64,000 bases of DNA, from assembly GCA_022059125.1 (NCBI GenBank), contig JAEUWY010000001.1:5642001-5706000 (forward strand), written 5' to 3'. Below, piece by piece: positions 54,041 to 64,000 of this stretch. Under the pieces are notes generated by a model that saw nothing but the letters and a program-made list of their open reading frames with translations, searched no databases and was not told the origin of the DNA. The stretch is from Corynespora cassiicola. Lineage: Eukaryota; Ascomycota; Dothideomycetes; Pleosporales; Corynesporascaceae. The translations under genes were made by a program, and so were the position numbers. Every line of letters begins with the position of its first letter. Position 1 is the first letter of the stretch.

Positions 54041-54477
54041 TCATATCGCGCTGGGGTACAGCATGACCCTGACGGAGGCGCCAAAGGATTGAGGGGGAAG
54101 GTTGCTGCGGAAGGAAGCGCGGACGGCGCCAGAGTTGCCTGGGGAGTGTGTCAGAATGCGTGGGCGGGATGCGATGAGTCCGTCGGGCGCACTCACCGTG
54201 GGTCTTCCTGATCTTGCCCCAGATGACGCGGAGCTTGCTGCCGCGCACCTCCCTGGTGGCGCGGTAGATGTAGGCGACGCGCTTCCCAAGGTACCACTGG
54301 GCAGCCTCCTTGTTGGCTACGCCCTCGAGGGACAGCAGCGAGACATTGGGGTTGGTGTTGCGCTTGCCGCGCTGGTAGCTGACGTGGCGGCCCTTGACGT
54401 ACACTATAACGGTCAATTGGGAGGCCCCTCTAGGCAGACGGGCTTGACATACGGCGGTGGCTCTTCTCGACGGACAT
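54041..54477 (-). CDS. RPL33: 60S ribosomal protein eL33 (L33/L35A)
   Basis: Cytosolic large-subunit ribosomal protein. Three exons on the minus strand: 54453-54477, 54197-54403 and 54041-54138 (109 aa, full length for the family). Exon 1 holds only eight codons plus one base; splicing a 49-nt intron gives [22 protein letters not shown], matching the universal GHRLYVKGRH start. The second 58-nt intron joins KTHG to NSGAVRASF. Family hallmarks [23 protein letters not shown] and [13 protein letters not shown] are all present. The leader before the ATG is CA-rich, as usual for fungal ribosomal genes. No internal stop. Confidence 0.95.
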
Positions 54478-55619
54478 GGCGGGTGATGTGTGGTGGTCTT
54501 GGCGTTGTCGCTGGTGTTGTCCGTGTATTTTGGAGCTGACGTTGTGTGTCGGGGCCGGCCAAATGCTTTTTCCGCCCCGGCCGAAGCGGGACCACCCGGG
54601 CCCTAGCGCCGCTCCCCCGGCTTTCTCGCCCACGCCCGCGGCCAGCCCTTGGCCAGCCCATTGTCGCCCTTCCATCCAGCTGCAGCCTGCCCTTTTCCGC
54701 TTCAGACGCGCCCGTGGCTTCGTGGGGACGATCAGGACTGCTCTGCCAGCCGCTTGCGGATTCCTGCATGGCCTGTCCGAGCGTCCTCACCACCACCACC
54801 ACCACGGCGAAACACCCCACCGCACCACCACGTAGACGGCTTATCGATAAATGCCAGGCTCCACACCCCACTAGCCGCACCGTACTGTACAGCACTGCAT
54901 GGCCGTTGTCTGCTTCTGAGCAAGCCCTTCTCGATTGAAACTCTGCAAATGAAACCACCCCACTCTCTATTGACTCCTCCCGCCCGTCGTCCCATGACGT
55001 ACCAGCCGGGGAATATGTGAAGAGAAGCCGTTCGTTGCGAGTCACGCACTCAGCCCCTCACTTGCAGTCATTCGCGCTGTGCCAGCCTGCACACCCTCAG
55101 GCCGCGCTGGCGCCCGCACGCGTACAGTCATGTCCCGTCTTCACTGCCTCATTCGGCCGGGAACGACAGCGGGCTCCGCGCTCCAGACACCCGCCTTCGA
55201 CCCGCTTCGAGCGTGTTCCATGGGAGGTACATGGCACCGTCGATTGTTGTGGGCCAGGGGGGTTGAATCGCTGCCCATGCCATGCACTCGAGCCTACTGT
55301 GCAACGTTCGGCCCGCACCAAAACCACTGCTTCGGCTTGTGCCGCACAGCCATGTCTATTATTTGCCCGCCAGCACAGCTACGCGCCTGCACTCGCCCTT
55401 GGGTCCGGTCAGATCGAGCCTCGAGGCATCGAATCACATACGTACTCCCCACGCACCCGCCCAATCAGCGCGCGCTACGTTGAGAATCCCAATCGCGACC
55501 GGGTCACCGCACTTTGCCTGCATGCAGGCCACCTAGGCCCAACGCAGTGCCCGCAACCCAAGCCAGCCGCTAACTTTTGTTTAAATGCAAGGTATCCCCA
55601 GATTTGCACCACAACAACA
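54478..55619. other. divergent promoter region, 1.1 kb
   Basis: GC-rich region between eL33 (minus) and the DUF7923-type gene (plus). Holds a short (CAC)n run near 54789-54806. Long open frames on both strands are products of GC content and are not supported. Confidence 0.5.
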
Positions 55620-56894
55620 ATGGCAGAAGTACCTCCCGTCCCAGTGACCTACCGCGAGCGGCTGGCCCAGTTCCGTATCCTCGACGAGAAGAGGTGCGAG
55701 CTCATAGAGGTACGTCGACTCATCACGAGGGGCTACAAAAGTGGAGCCGCGGGACACTCGCTAACGCCTTGAGCGAAACAGGAACTGCTCGACAAACTCG
55801 AAAAGACCGAGGCGAGACTCACGCAGACCGAACTCGACCTGAACTCTGAGCAGAATGTCAGGCGAACCCTGCAGGCTGAAGTCGTCGACGTGAAGGAGAG
55901 GGAGAGCGCTTTGGCTCAGAAACAGGTCAGCCTCCCGGCAAGGCCCCGATAAGGCCCAACGCTGACCTTTGCTTAGGCCCGCCGGCCGTTTGCCCTAGTA
56001 CTCATCGACGCGGATGCCGACGGATTTCTTGTAAGTACAGCCCGTGCCGAAAATGTCTGCCCGATGCTGATGATCTCAAGTTCCAAGACAAATACCTCAC
56101 CCGCAAGGCTCAAGGTGGCGAGTCTCTAGCCGACGAGCTGCTAATCCGGGTACGCGAGTATCTCCGCACCGACTTCGAAGATGCCGATTCCCTGGACATT
56201 GTCGTTCGAATCTATGCCAACCTAGAGGGCATGGCCAACTTTTTGGTTCGACAAGACAAGGTCAGGAACCTCGGCCAGCTTCGTGCCTTTTCAACCGGCT
56301 TCTGCGGGAGAATTTCCAGCTTCGATTGGATCGACGTTGGTGTTAGCAAAGAAGGCAACTCTGGGAGGAAGGTGCGAGGTAAGTCATCCCGAACGCATTC
56401 AGTCGTCTGCTTTTGCCTATACTGACTACTCCTCAGAGAATTTGTCCTTTTACACCTCAAACTCACATCTCCGCCACGTTATCGTCGGTTGTTCGCCCGT
56501 TGACCTTCCCTCTTCTCTTCTTGCAACTCTTCCCCTCGAGAAGATAACCTTGGTCGAATCCTTTCCACTTCCCGAGGCCATTACATCGCTTCCCATTAAG
56601 GTCGCCAAATTCCCCTCGCTGTTCATGCCTCTGCCGTCTCCAAAGTCCCCTCGACCACGCGGACGCAACGGCCACGGTAGCGGGCACCAACTTCAGCTTA
56701 TGCAGCAGGAAGATCCTGATGGCGGCTCAACATGGCTAGTTATTCAGCCTGAGAGGAGCAAATCCCAGGCACCCGGACCCAGACGGCGAGGAGGCTCCGA
56801 GGACGGTACCACCAGCTCCAACCTGAGCATTTCCATCGGGCCTGACAACACCGTCAGTGTAGACAGCGGCAGACGAAGGCGCATCATGGGCTAG
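55620..56894 (+). CDS. DUF7923-type protein, zinc-finger modules absent
   Basis: Five exons: 55620-55709, 55782-55925, 55977-56030, 56081-56378, 56437-56894 (347 aa). All joins are in frame with GT..AG ends and rebuild family segments. Residues ~20-78 form a coiled coil (LLDKLEKTEARLTQTELDLNSEQ). From ~79 comes the conserved domain: RRPFALVLIDADADGFLFQDKYL, GGESLADELLIRVREYLRT, DIVVRIYANLEGMANFL and LRAFSTGFCGRISSFDWIDVG, then ENLSFYTSNSHLRHVIVGCS. In relatives I recall, this domain is followed by CCCH zinc fingers. Here the C-terminus is a Pro/Arg/Ser-rich tail ending GRRRRIMG with no Cys/His finger. RNA-related function is inferred from the relatives only. Confidence 0.82.
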
Positions 56895-58556
56895 GGCTGC
56901 AGGGGAATCACGTCGGGATTGAGCGTGTGAGCGTGTGAGCGTTTAAGCATGGTCAGGGAGCATTTTCCAGGTCTCGGAGTTGGTTTTGAAAAAGGGTCGC
57001 ATCTTGGGTCTAGGTGGCATTTGGCATTTGGCATATTGTTTTTTATACGCAAATTTCTTGTTTTTTGACACCCTCCCTCTCATCTTGGTCCCCGTGAGCA
57101 GACCCTGCTTGATTGCCCCATCATCAATCATGAGGCCGGCTTATTGAAGCCTGGCATGCCCGCGTGCACTGTCACACTTGGCATGCATGCATGCATGGGG
57201 AATCATGACTCCCAACCGACAACAACGTCAGGGTACATGCGAGTATGCTTTCTTTTTCTTTTTCTTGATGATTTTCCTCTAGTCGGATGCGTCATCCATG
57301 ACTCGACGTGTGCATCCAGCGCTTGCAGGAAGAGGAGGCCAGGAGGCCTTATCGGTATGCAGCTTATGCGCGTCTCTTCCAGCCACGCGAAGGGTTTTTC
57401 TTCTTTGCCATTCATCATCCTGCATGGAGTCATGATTCCCATGAGGAGATCTGTCTGCGGGGTATTTGGGATTTTGCCGTGGGGGTGGGTTTATGGAGGG
57501 AGCTTGTGTCTGACCGCACTTGACGTGTGGGCTGGTTGGTCATATGACATTTTAGTGGGCTGTGGTTCGTGGGCTGTGGTTCGTAGGCTATGGCAATCGT
57601 CTTATTCTGCCATTACAATTGGAGTCACTTTCTCTGCGTCCAGCGTCTCACTGGCCGTCATCTGTCCGGAACTAGGAAGGCTTCACATTGACAAGTACAT
57701 GAACTCGCGGGAGAAGTGCATCCCGCCATAGGAGCTATGGTGAGTATACTCTGCTTCTGTTGTATTAAGAAGTATCCAGATGCTTTAAAAATGTCAAATG
57801 AACAAATTTCCAGCAAGAATTGCTTTTATATCTACGGTAACAGGAGGCTATTGTAACTTTTGATATTATCTGAGACATTGTGAGTAGATGATGGTAGCTT
57901 AATATCTATTGATTAGATTGTCTGAGAGTACTATCAATATAGCCCGCCGTAGTGACTGGATATAATTTTGAAACAATCGTCATCTGCATAGATAATATCT
58001 ATTGAGCATTTTTTTTCACTGTATATTGGAATATTTCTAAGGGGTCGTCGTGACTTGAGCAACTTTTCCGTTAGGTCAATCCAAACTCATTATCATATTA
58101 TTTTACACACCCATAGACTAGGCGACATCGGTAGTCGTAGTAGAGCAATGTTTGAGGCTAGTAAAAAAACTTTTTTCTACTCAATACTTCATACTTTACA
58201 GTTCAGAGGGCTAAAATAATCCTCAAATAACAGATCTAGTGTTCATTCTAGTTTGAAAACCTAGGAAAACATGTATGACTGAGGAAACTAGACTACTAAC
58301 GGCAGAAGTAACCACCATCGGTCATCTGGAGTCAAGTAATATGTTGTATGCCATCAGCTCGATTCCTAGGCCTCATCATCCGTTTTTGTTTCTTTAGGGC
58401 ATAGGCCGCCCTTCTGTGTACTTGATTTGTGGCGTGCTACCTCCCTTGAGAGGAGGGTACTAGAAAATCACGATGGTAATATCTTATATTCTCGTCATTC
58501 ATATTTACAATTGTCTCATAATCTAGATACGTGAAGTCACTCCATTCCCCATTCCC
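56895..58556. other. intergenic region, 1.66 kb
   Basis: A plus-strand frame at 57144-57731 is not convincing. 57730-58500 is AT-rich with recurring ATATCTATTGA words and could be an old transposon relic; no coding remnant identified. Short direct repeats GTGGGCTGTGGTTCGT lie near 57557-57590. Confidence 0.45.
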
Positions 58557-60260
58557 CTACGCCCTCGGGCGGAACTGCAATATAGGACCATCCTTCATGC
58601 TAGCGAATCGATCCTCAATCTGGTATTCTGTAGCCCTCGTACGTCCGACCTCGAGATCCTTGCTTCCCGCACCCAATGTCGTGCCGGGGGATAGCCTCAA
58701 ATCATACAAATACAAGACACGCGCAATCGTCACCGTCAACTCAACGTACGCCAACCCCTTTCCGATGCAACCGCGGGGCCCAATGCTAAAGGGGCAGAAG
58801 GCAGCGTGGGCATCCGAGAGATTTGCGTGGAAGGGGTTGGCCTGGGGGTCTGCGAGCCAGCGCTCGGGAATAAAGTCGAAGGGCTTGGGGTAGTAGTCTG
58901 CGTTGTGGTGGATGGCGTAGTGGGGAACACCGACGTCCAGGCCCGCAGGGATATGCTTTCCGTCGACATCGAGGCCGCCAGGCAGAACCTGTCGTGGCAG
59001 AGAACCAGCGACGGGTGGGGTCAGCCGCATAGTCTCGTCAATGCAGGCGCGCAGGTAGGTGCAGCTGCTCAGCTTGGAGCCGGAAACAATCTCTTCGACA
59101 TCCGAGAAGTTTTCGCGGATTTCCTTGCACAAGTTTTGAAGTGCGGAGGCGTTGTGGGATAGATAGAAGAACGTCCCAGCCATGGCGGTCGAGGTCGTAT
59201 CAGAGCCGGCGATAATCAGCAGGTTGGACTCGCCCCAGAGCTCGTTCATGCTGAAACCCTTGCCAGTTTCAGGGTCCTTTGCATTCAAGAGATGAAAGAA
59301 GAAGTCCTTGCGGTCAACGTCAAGACCCAGCTTAGTACGTTCCATAGCCTGAGACTTGCTGTATTGCATGTACTGGCCACGCTGTGCAGCAATCTTTCGG
59401 AAGAGGAGCTTGTCGAGATGCCAATTGTGGATGGTGAGATGAGTGCCGCACTGCAATGGTCAGTTTTGATTCCAGCGTCAAGATTCTCATAGCTTTGATG
59501 CTTTGACACTTACAATCAGATGCCTGTGTGCAGCGTTCCCGACCAAGTCTACCGCAAACCGGTTTGTGGGGCTTTCCAGCATGCCAAACGCCTTTCCGAA
59601 TACCAAGTCGCCCATGATGTCGAACACGAGCCAATTGCACCAATTAGCAACGTTCCATTCTGTGTCCCACTTTTCGTTTGCGCCCGCTTCTTGCTGCTGC
59701 TGCGATTTCTCGCCTAACAGTCGACAAGCGGTCCTCACGTTAGCTAGGATGTACCTCTCGAGGCTCTTGATGGCTTGATCAGAGAACGCATGACTCATGA
59801 CGCGCCTCTTGCGGGCGTGCTGCATCTTGTCGATGCTGCTGTGCACATTGACAGTAGCCTTGCTAGCGGGAAATGCGGTGTAAAAGTCGGCCTTTTTCAC
59901 GTTGGCGCGGAAACCGTAGATGGTCTTCAGCGCTGAGGCGGTGTCCATGGAGAGGGTGTTGGGTCCCGTACGCACGTAGTGGCCGTAGACCTCGTGACAG
60001 CGCGCCATCTCCAGGTGCCGTGAGCCTTTGTAAGCATACCAGGCCATATAAATGTCCGTCATGGCGGCGAGCTTAGGGCCTGGATACTTGGCAAGCGGGT
60101 GAAGGGTGAGACGGTAAATGATGCCCGCGGATATCTGGTCTTCATGTCAGATGGGCCGGGTGAGATGGAATGGATAGTGGCATACATAGAGACATAGCGC
60201 TCCAAAGAAATACGCCAGAAGGCTGAGCGGTGACGAGAGGAGCGAGAGTAGAAACTGCAT
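58557..60260 (-). CDS. cytochrome P450, CYP65/benzoate-hydroxylase-like
   Basis: Three exons on the minus strand: 60186-60260, 59514-60134, 58557-59450 (529 aa). The start at 60260 gives a hydrophobic anchor (MQFLLSLLSSPLSLLAYFFG); intron 1 (51 nt) joins it to IIYRLTLHPLAKYPGPKL, the proline hinge. The ADFYTAFPA and HARKRRVMSHAFSD segments are typical of the isotrichodermin C-15 hydroxylase / benzoate 4-monooxygenase-like group. I-helix AGSDTT is at 313-318, the K-helix ExxR is Glu371-Arg374, PERW is near 427, and the haem motif FSIGPRGCIG has Cys460. All catalytic elements are intact. There are no obvious pathway partners within 2 kb. Substrate unknown. Confidence 0.9.
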
Positions 60261-61435
60261 CGTTGCGGCTGGATGGTACCAGGAGTTTTCGGCGGGGATA
60301 CTAGCACTCTTCAAATACCATGGACACGGACTCGATGGCAAGCACGCAGCCCTATTTTGTTCGATTGGAAAAGATCACCACCGGGGAAATGAAAAAGAAA
60401 CGGGAACCGGTGAATTGAAAACTGCTCTCCACGAGTCAAAGAAGGCGAGCCGTCCAGATGGCACAAAAGGGCACAAATTGGGCCCGCTGACTCCATTATA
60501 AATACCCCTCCAGGCCTTCCACCACCATCCGCAGTGCCTGCAACACCCATCCGGAGACCCATGGCAGGGCGGAGGGCTTTGTCACCTGGGCAGGTGCAGC
60601 GTTTTCGCGGAGGGCGGATGGAGGCGCGGGCTGCTATTATGTTGCGGCTCACGGCGGCTAAACCCGGATCGCCCATTTTGGGGGGACCGTGCGGCGGATA
60701 TTGGAGTGGGCAGCGGATAGCCGGGGTTGATGATGTAAGGGAAAAGAAGGTGGGCCTGGCGGGATCGAGGATGGAGGCGGAATTGCGTGGCTGTGGATTG
60801 GCTCGGGGCCACGACGGGCTGCTGGTGTGTCTTCGATGGCGGTCGAAGGAAGCTAGGATGGATGGGGGGCTTGATAGTGATGCGAGGTTATCGGAGAGGC
60901 TGCAGGTAATGGATTGGGAATGCCTGGCACATCATACGGTAACATGTCGGCAATCTCCTTGGCGCTGCTGTGTGACTGTGAAGGATGGTGATGGAGTTGG
61001 AGGGATTCGAGACGGCATTGCACAGCCACAATCCCAACTACAGCCACGGCCACGGCCACATCGGCATGCACGTCCGCCGGCTGCAGTCGTTCTAGCACTT
61101 CCACAATAATGTATCAGTAGTAGCTTTCTTTCTGGTGCCTCAGCATATTACAAATAATTATCGTACTACAGAGACTATACTCCTCTGTCATTTGAATTTT
61201 GTAGATTGTCTTCGTTTTTTCAGTGTTTTGCTTCCGCCCAAGTACCCTGATTTTATTAAAGCGAGCGTTTCTGGCATCCTACAGTATGTGCCAAGGCGGT
61301 GAATGAGAATGAGAGGAAGAGGGGCGAGGCAGTGTTTATGAAATATATGACAACCCATCGTTCCCAATGGTTAGTGGGCAGATCTGGGCAGCTTGTCTTG
61401 TCACTTTGAACTTTGCACATATTCTCAAATGCAGT
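60261..61435. other. intergenic region, 1.2 kb
   Basis: Upstream of the second P450. TATAAATA near 60498 (TATTTATA on the minus strand) could be its TATA element. Frames at 60311-60676 and 60534-61109 are GC-rich with no family match. Confidence 0.45.
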
Positions 61436-61939
61436 ATGGTTCTTGCTAGGATAAAGAGCAAGCTGCATTCTAGGCTAAAGTCTCCTGAACAGAGAAGAAG
61501 CATTGCTGGAACGATTCCAGACACAGCAAGGAGATTGGACGGGACATCTTTGTTGGCAAGATCTTCATCGGAGTCATGCTGGCCTTTGCAGTCAACGCAG
61601 CCGCAAGCCCAACCTGGTGTCCACTCGACTGGGGGTTCTGTACCTCTCTCCAGTTTCCCCAATAAACTTCCCGAACGACCATCCCGACAGAAATGGACCC
61701 CTTGGATGCCGAAGAGCAAGTACGCCAACCTTCCGGTGAAGCGTCTCAGCACCGCATCAGCCCCCGCGAGCCCGGATGGACTGAGCGAGCAAGAAAAACA
61801 GTTGCAGGAAAAGCTGTTTAGGAACAATAAGGGAAAGGCTGCAGCAGCTGAGGAAAGGAGAAGACTTGTTAAAGAATATCTGCGAAACGGGCGAGATGCG
61901 AATGGGTATATGATGGGGCAGGTTCCCAAGGTTTTCTAA
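61436..61939 (+). CDS. small basic hypothetical protein
   Basis: 167 aa from ATG 61436 (MVLARIKSKLHSR); the frame is open further upstream to another ATG at 61367. The N-terminus is basic, the middle is Ser/Pro/Gln-rich, and the C-terminal 55 residues form an ordered-looking helix-rich segment: GLSEQEKQLQEKLFRNNKGKAAA, then ERRRLVKEYLRNGRD and NGYMMGQVPKVF. That tail reads like a conserved motif, but I cannot name a family. Function unknown. Confidence 0.55.
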   Translation: MVLARIKSKLHSRLKSPEQRRSIAGTIPDTARRLDGTSLLARSSSESCWPLQSTQPQAQPGVHSTGGSVPLSSFPNKLPERPSRQKWTPWMPKSKYANLPVKRLSTASAPASPDGLSEQEKQLQEKLFRNNKGKAAAAEERRRLVKEYLRNGRDANGYMMGQVPKVF

Positions 61940-62106
61940 TACATCTGCAGTGTCCTGCCACTAGAGGAAGATTCGGACCAGCCAATCTACCCAGCGGACG
62001 GCTCCAGTTGTGATATCCAATGTCATTACCATCTCTGGCCGTTTGTGCAATCATCTTGAGGACCAGTAACTTTGTTGTTGTGAAGGACAGGGTTCACATG
62101 ACGACA

Positions 62107-62114
62107 TGACGTCA
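62107..62114. promoter_or_regulatory. CRE-type palindrome TGACGTCA
   Basis: Perfect eight-base ATF/CREB site 44 nt before a TATA box and 174 nt before the ATG at 62281, preceded by a repeated GACATGACG word. bZIP control, for example stress regulation, is a reasonable inference. Confidence 0.5.
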
Positions 62115-62150
62115 TATGATTTCATGGCTCTCTACGACAAACCTTCGCCT

Positions 62151-62156
62151 TATAAA
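62151..62156 (+). promoter_or_regulatory. TATA box
   Basis: TATAAA 125-130 nt before the ATG at 62281. Confidence 0.5.
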
Positions 62157-62280
62157 CATCCGCCCTGGAGTGCCGCATGTTGTAGTTATTCTCTCACAAA
62201 AATACCGGTTGAACTGTCCTCGAATTCAACATCCACTCTACACTCCAGCTCGAAACCACGCATCAACCTGGTTCTACACC

Positions 62281-62586
62281 ATGTCGTCCAACAAGTCAAC
62301 TTCTACATTCACCAGCACTTCTTTCTCTTCGTACTCGTCTTCGGTGAATGGAGAGACGAGGTCATACACCGAGGCCACTCATTCGGATCCATCAGGCACC
62401 AAAGTGCATCGTACAGCGCAAGAACCCGGACAGGCGCCCAAGGAGGAGCGCATTGAGTATGATGGCTCAGGACACAGGCTGCAGGAGGCTGGGTCGCGGG
62501 GAAGAATTGAGGATGTGACGGATAAGGATTTGGAATATGAAGAAAAGATGGAGGATGAATATGCGAAGAAGGAGGGTGGTGCTTGA
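62281..62586 (+). CDS. small Ser/Thr-rich conserved fungal protein
   Basis: 101 aa, start in a CACCATGTCG context. The first 30 residues are almost entirely Ser, Thr, Phe and Asn (STSTFTSTSFSSYSSSV), followed by a polar middle with YTEATHSDPSGTKVHRTAQ and EERIEYDGSGHRL, then an acidic helix (EDVTDKDLEYEEKMEDEYAKKEGGA). The start and the acidic EYAKxEGGA end are shared by a group of short uncharacterised Pezizomycotina proteins. It has no signal peptide or membrane segment. CRE and TATA sites upstream suggest regulated expression. Confidence 0.7.
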   Translation: MSSNKSTSTFTSTSFSSYSSSVNGETRSYTEATHSDPSGTKVHRTAQEPGQAPKEERIEYDGSGHRLQEAGSRGRIEDVTDKDLEYEEKMEDEYAKKEGGA

Positions 62587-63085
62587 ATGGTATCGGAGTC
62601 TGGACGATGCTTCCAAGGGGGATGATGATATTCTATCGGCATAGCGCACCGAACGAATATTTCCAGATTGAATTGTAGATCAGTTTGAATTAAGAATTAT
62701 GATGACTTCTATTTGTTCGAGGCTCGGGAAGATTGTCCAATAGTGACCTGCAACACGCCTGTCAATATTCAAAGGGATATCAATGATAGCACAAATCGAG
62801 GGGAATGCGAGAGCGGCAATGGTAATCCACTTTAAATGGATTTGGGCGAACAAAAATGACGATATTGCAATCATACTCGTGATGGAATCTGTGGTGTTGA
62901 GGAAAGACTCGTGCCTGGCGAATCACAGCGCTAGCTTAGTCATTCGGCAAAAGCCGCGCTGGCGAGACAGCTTCAGAACCTCACCCAGCTTCCCGACATC
63001 GAGAAGCGCTTTGCGACAGCAGCCACGCCCACTCATTGACCTATCTCCACTCTCCAATTGCGCGACCGCCGCCCGGGTGTTCACA
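62587..63085. other. intergenic region, 0.5 kb
   Basis: 3' flank of the Ser/Thr-rich gene and promoter of the complex I gene. The minus-strand frame 62680-62874 is not supported. Confidence 0.5.
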
Positions 63086-63796
63086 ATGGCATCCAAAAAG
63101 GTCGCGACGACCTTCTCCGTACGGCCCCATAGCCCAAAATCACCCTCTCCAAACCCGAAACCCCCCTCCCTCGAGTGCGCCCGCCACAGCTGCGACAGCC
63201 GACGCTGACCTCACTGCATAGAAATACACGGTTCAACCTACAGGCTTCTATGCTTTCATCAACCGCATCTTTGCGCTCGACCCCAAGCGCTCCACGGGTG
63301 TACCTATGAACCCACAATTCCGCAACCCTCCCCCCGGCGGCCAGGACCCCATGGAGTACGACGACCCCGTCACGGTTCCCGCGGCTGATATTGCTGAGAA
63401 CCCCTACTGGAAGCGCGATGTTCGCCGCCGATATGCCCAGACATCCCGAGTGACGCAGGCCGACGCAGTTGCGCTCTTGGAGGTTGGAAGCGCCGCGCAG
63501 CCCAAGCAGGAGCTGATTGGCGAGGCGGGCTCGAAGCAACTGGTAGCTGCCAAGGAGGAGGGAGTAAACGGACTGGCTGTTGCGTTCGAGAAGAACACAG
63601 CTCTCGCCAAGGATGTCTTGGGCCCCGGTGGCATGCCCCCGCTACCCAGCGGACTGCACGTGAACGGCGACGGCAAGAAGAGGTACGATCTCGAGCAGGA
63701 GCAGAGCTATGGCGATGGGTACGTTGTTTTCCCTCGTTCCTATTTCCGAAATCCAAGTCTAATCCACGTAGCTACCCATGCCGGACATTTGCGTAA
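63086..63796 (+). CDS. NADH:ubiquinone oxidoreductase 21-kDa accessory subunit
   Basis: Accessory subunit of mitochondrial complex I. Three exons: 63086-63118, 63222-63718, 63772-63796 (184 aa). Intron 1 (103 nt) separates the 11-codon first exon MASKKVATTFS from KYTVQPTGFYAFINR; the last intron splits a Gly codon and the final exon encodes YPCRTFA. Family hallmarks: FALDPKRSTGVPMNPQFRNPPPG, DDPVTVPAADIAENPYWKRDVRR and VTQADAVALLEVGSA. Length agrees with the Neurospora 21.3-kDa subunit. The first exon is basic but a cleavable presequence is not obvious, as in related proteins. All parts intact. Confidence 0.92.
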
Positions 63797-64000
63797 GAAT
63801 ATCATAGAAGAGCAGCATCCGGGCGAGCCCATGCCCCATGTAAATATGTCAATGAGGTTTCCTTGCGTGCAAACGATGCCCCTTTGGCTGTCTAGAGTAT
63901 TTCCTTTCTATCTATCGTGTTCTCATGTCTTGTCCTGTCATATCCTCTCTTGTCACATATTGCCCCATGGGCCCTGCTTCCACAGATGCCTCGGGCTTGT
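63797..64000. other. 3' flank of the complex I gene
   Basis: No further coding sequence seen to the window end. Confidence 0.4.

Larger units (their letters stand above)
61940..62280. other. promoter region of the gene at 62281
   Basis: Contains a perfect CRE-type TGACGTCA at 62107-62114 and TATAAA at 62151-62156. Confidence 0.5.

Noticed and set aside
54413..55045. Long minus-strand open frame upstream of and overlapping eL33 exon 1
   Set aside because: It is GC-driven, overlaps the eL33 leader and first exon in another frame, and is Gly/Arg-rich without any domain.
57144..57731. 195-codon plus-strand frame with hydrophobic segments
   Set aside because: Irregular composition, no family match, and located in repetitive ATGC-rich flanking DNA; likely chance.
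60534..61109. 191-codon plus-strand frame
   Set aside because: GC-rich, Arg/Gly-heavy, no homologous motif; sits in the promoter region of the second P450.

Overview
The window reads as nuclear DNA of a filamentous ascomycete (Pezizomycotina). Genes are intron-containing, introns are short (46-109 nt, GT..AG with CTAAC/CTGAC-like branch sites), genes lie on both strands, and several products belong to families typical of these fungi: a NACHT-type STAND/NLR protein with ankyrin repeats, a fungal-specific C2H2 transcription factor, CVNH-LysM, two microsomal P450s, AVT transporter, NMNAT-like POF1, ribosomal eL33 and the complex I 21-kDa subunit. I cannot place it to class with certainty. All exon joins below were worked out by hand from splice motifs, reading frame and family conservation.

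Layout. 1-10.8 kb: secreted arylsulfatase, small secreted HExxH protein, a multi-pass membrane protein on the minus strand, and a 1528-residue NLR-like STAND protein. 11-22.6 kb: tail-anchored Ser/Pro-rich protein, AVT amino-acid transporter (with a GC-AG intron), small coiled-coil protein, a decayed NADPH-dependent alkenal/quinone-type reductase pseudogene, a 2,3-dihydroxybenzoate-decarboxylase-like amidohydrolase, a basic hypothetical protein and an F-box-like protein. 22.6-31.4 kb: a gene-poor stretch with a 32-bp minisatellite, a degenerate GC-rich repeat and no gene I can support firmly. 31.4-41 kb: accessory block of SAM methyltransferase, carboxylesterase, P450 and C2H2/Fungal_trans regulator, the last three in one orientation. 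41.7-51.5 kb: ubiquitin-like-domain protein, a large Ser-rich hypothetical protein, POF1-like nucleotidyltransferase, CVNH-LysM protein and a mitochondrial-type RRM protein. 51.5-64 kb: ribosomal protein eL33, a DUF7923-type protein lacking its usual zinc fingers, a second P450, two small conserved proteins and the complex I 21-kDa subunit.

How they work together. Housekeeping genes (eL33, complex I, RRM, POF1, AVT) alternate with accessory blocks. The most system-like sets are (a) the NLR with its unclassified N- and C-terminal domains next to a membrane protein of unknown function, and (b) the esterase-P450-regulator trio, which looks like a small co-regulated catabolic or secondary-metabolic unit. 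Both assignments of joint function are inference from gene order only.
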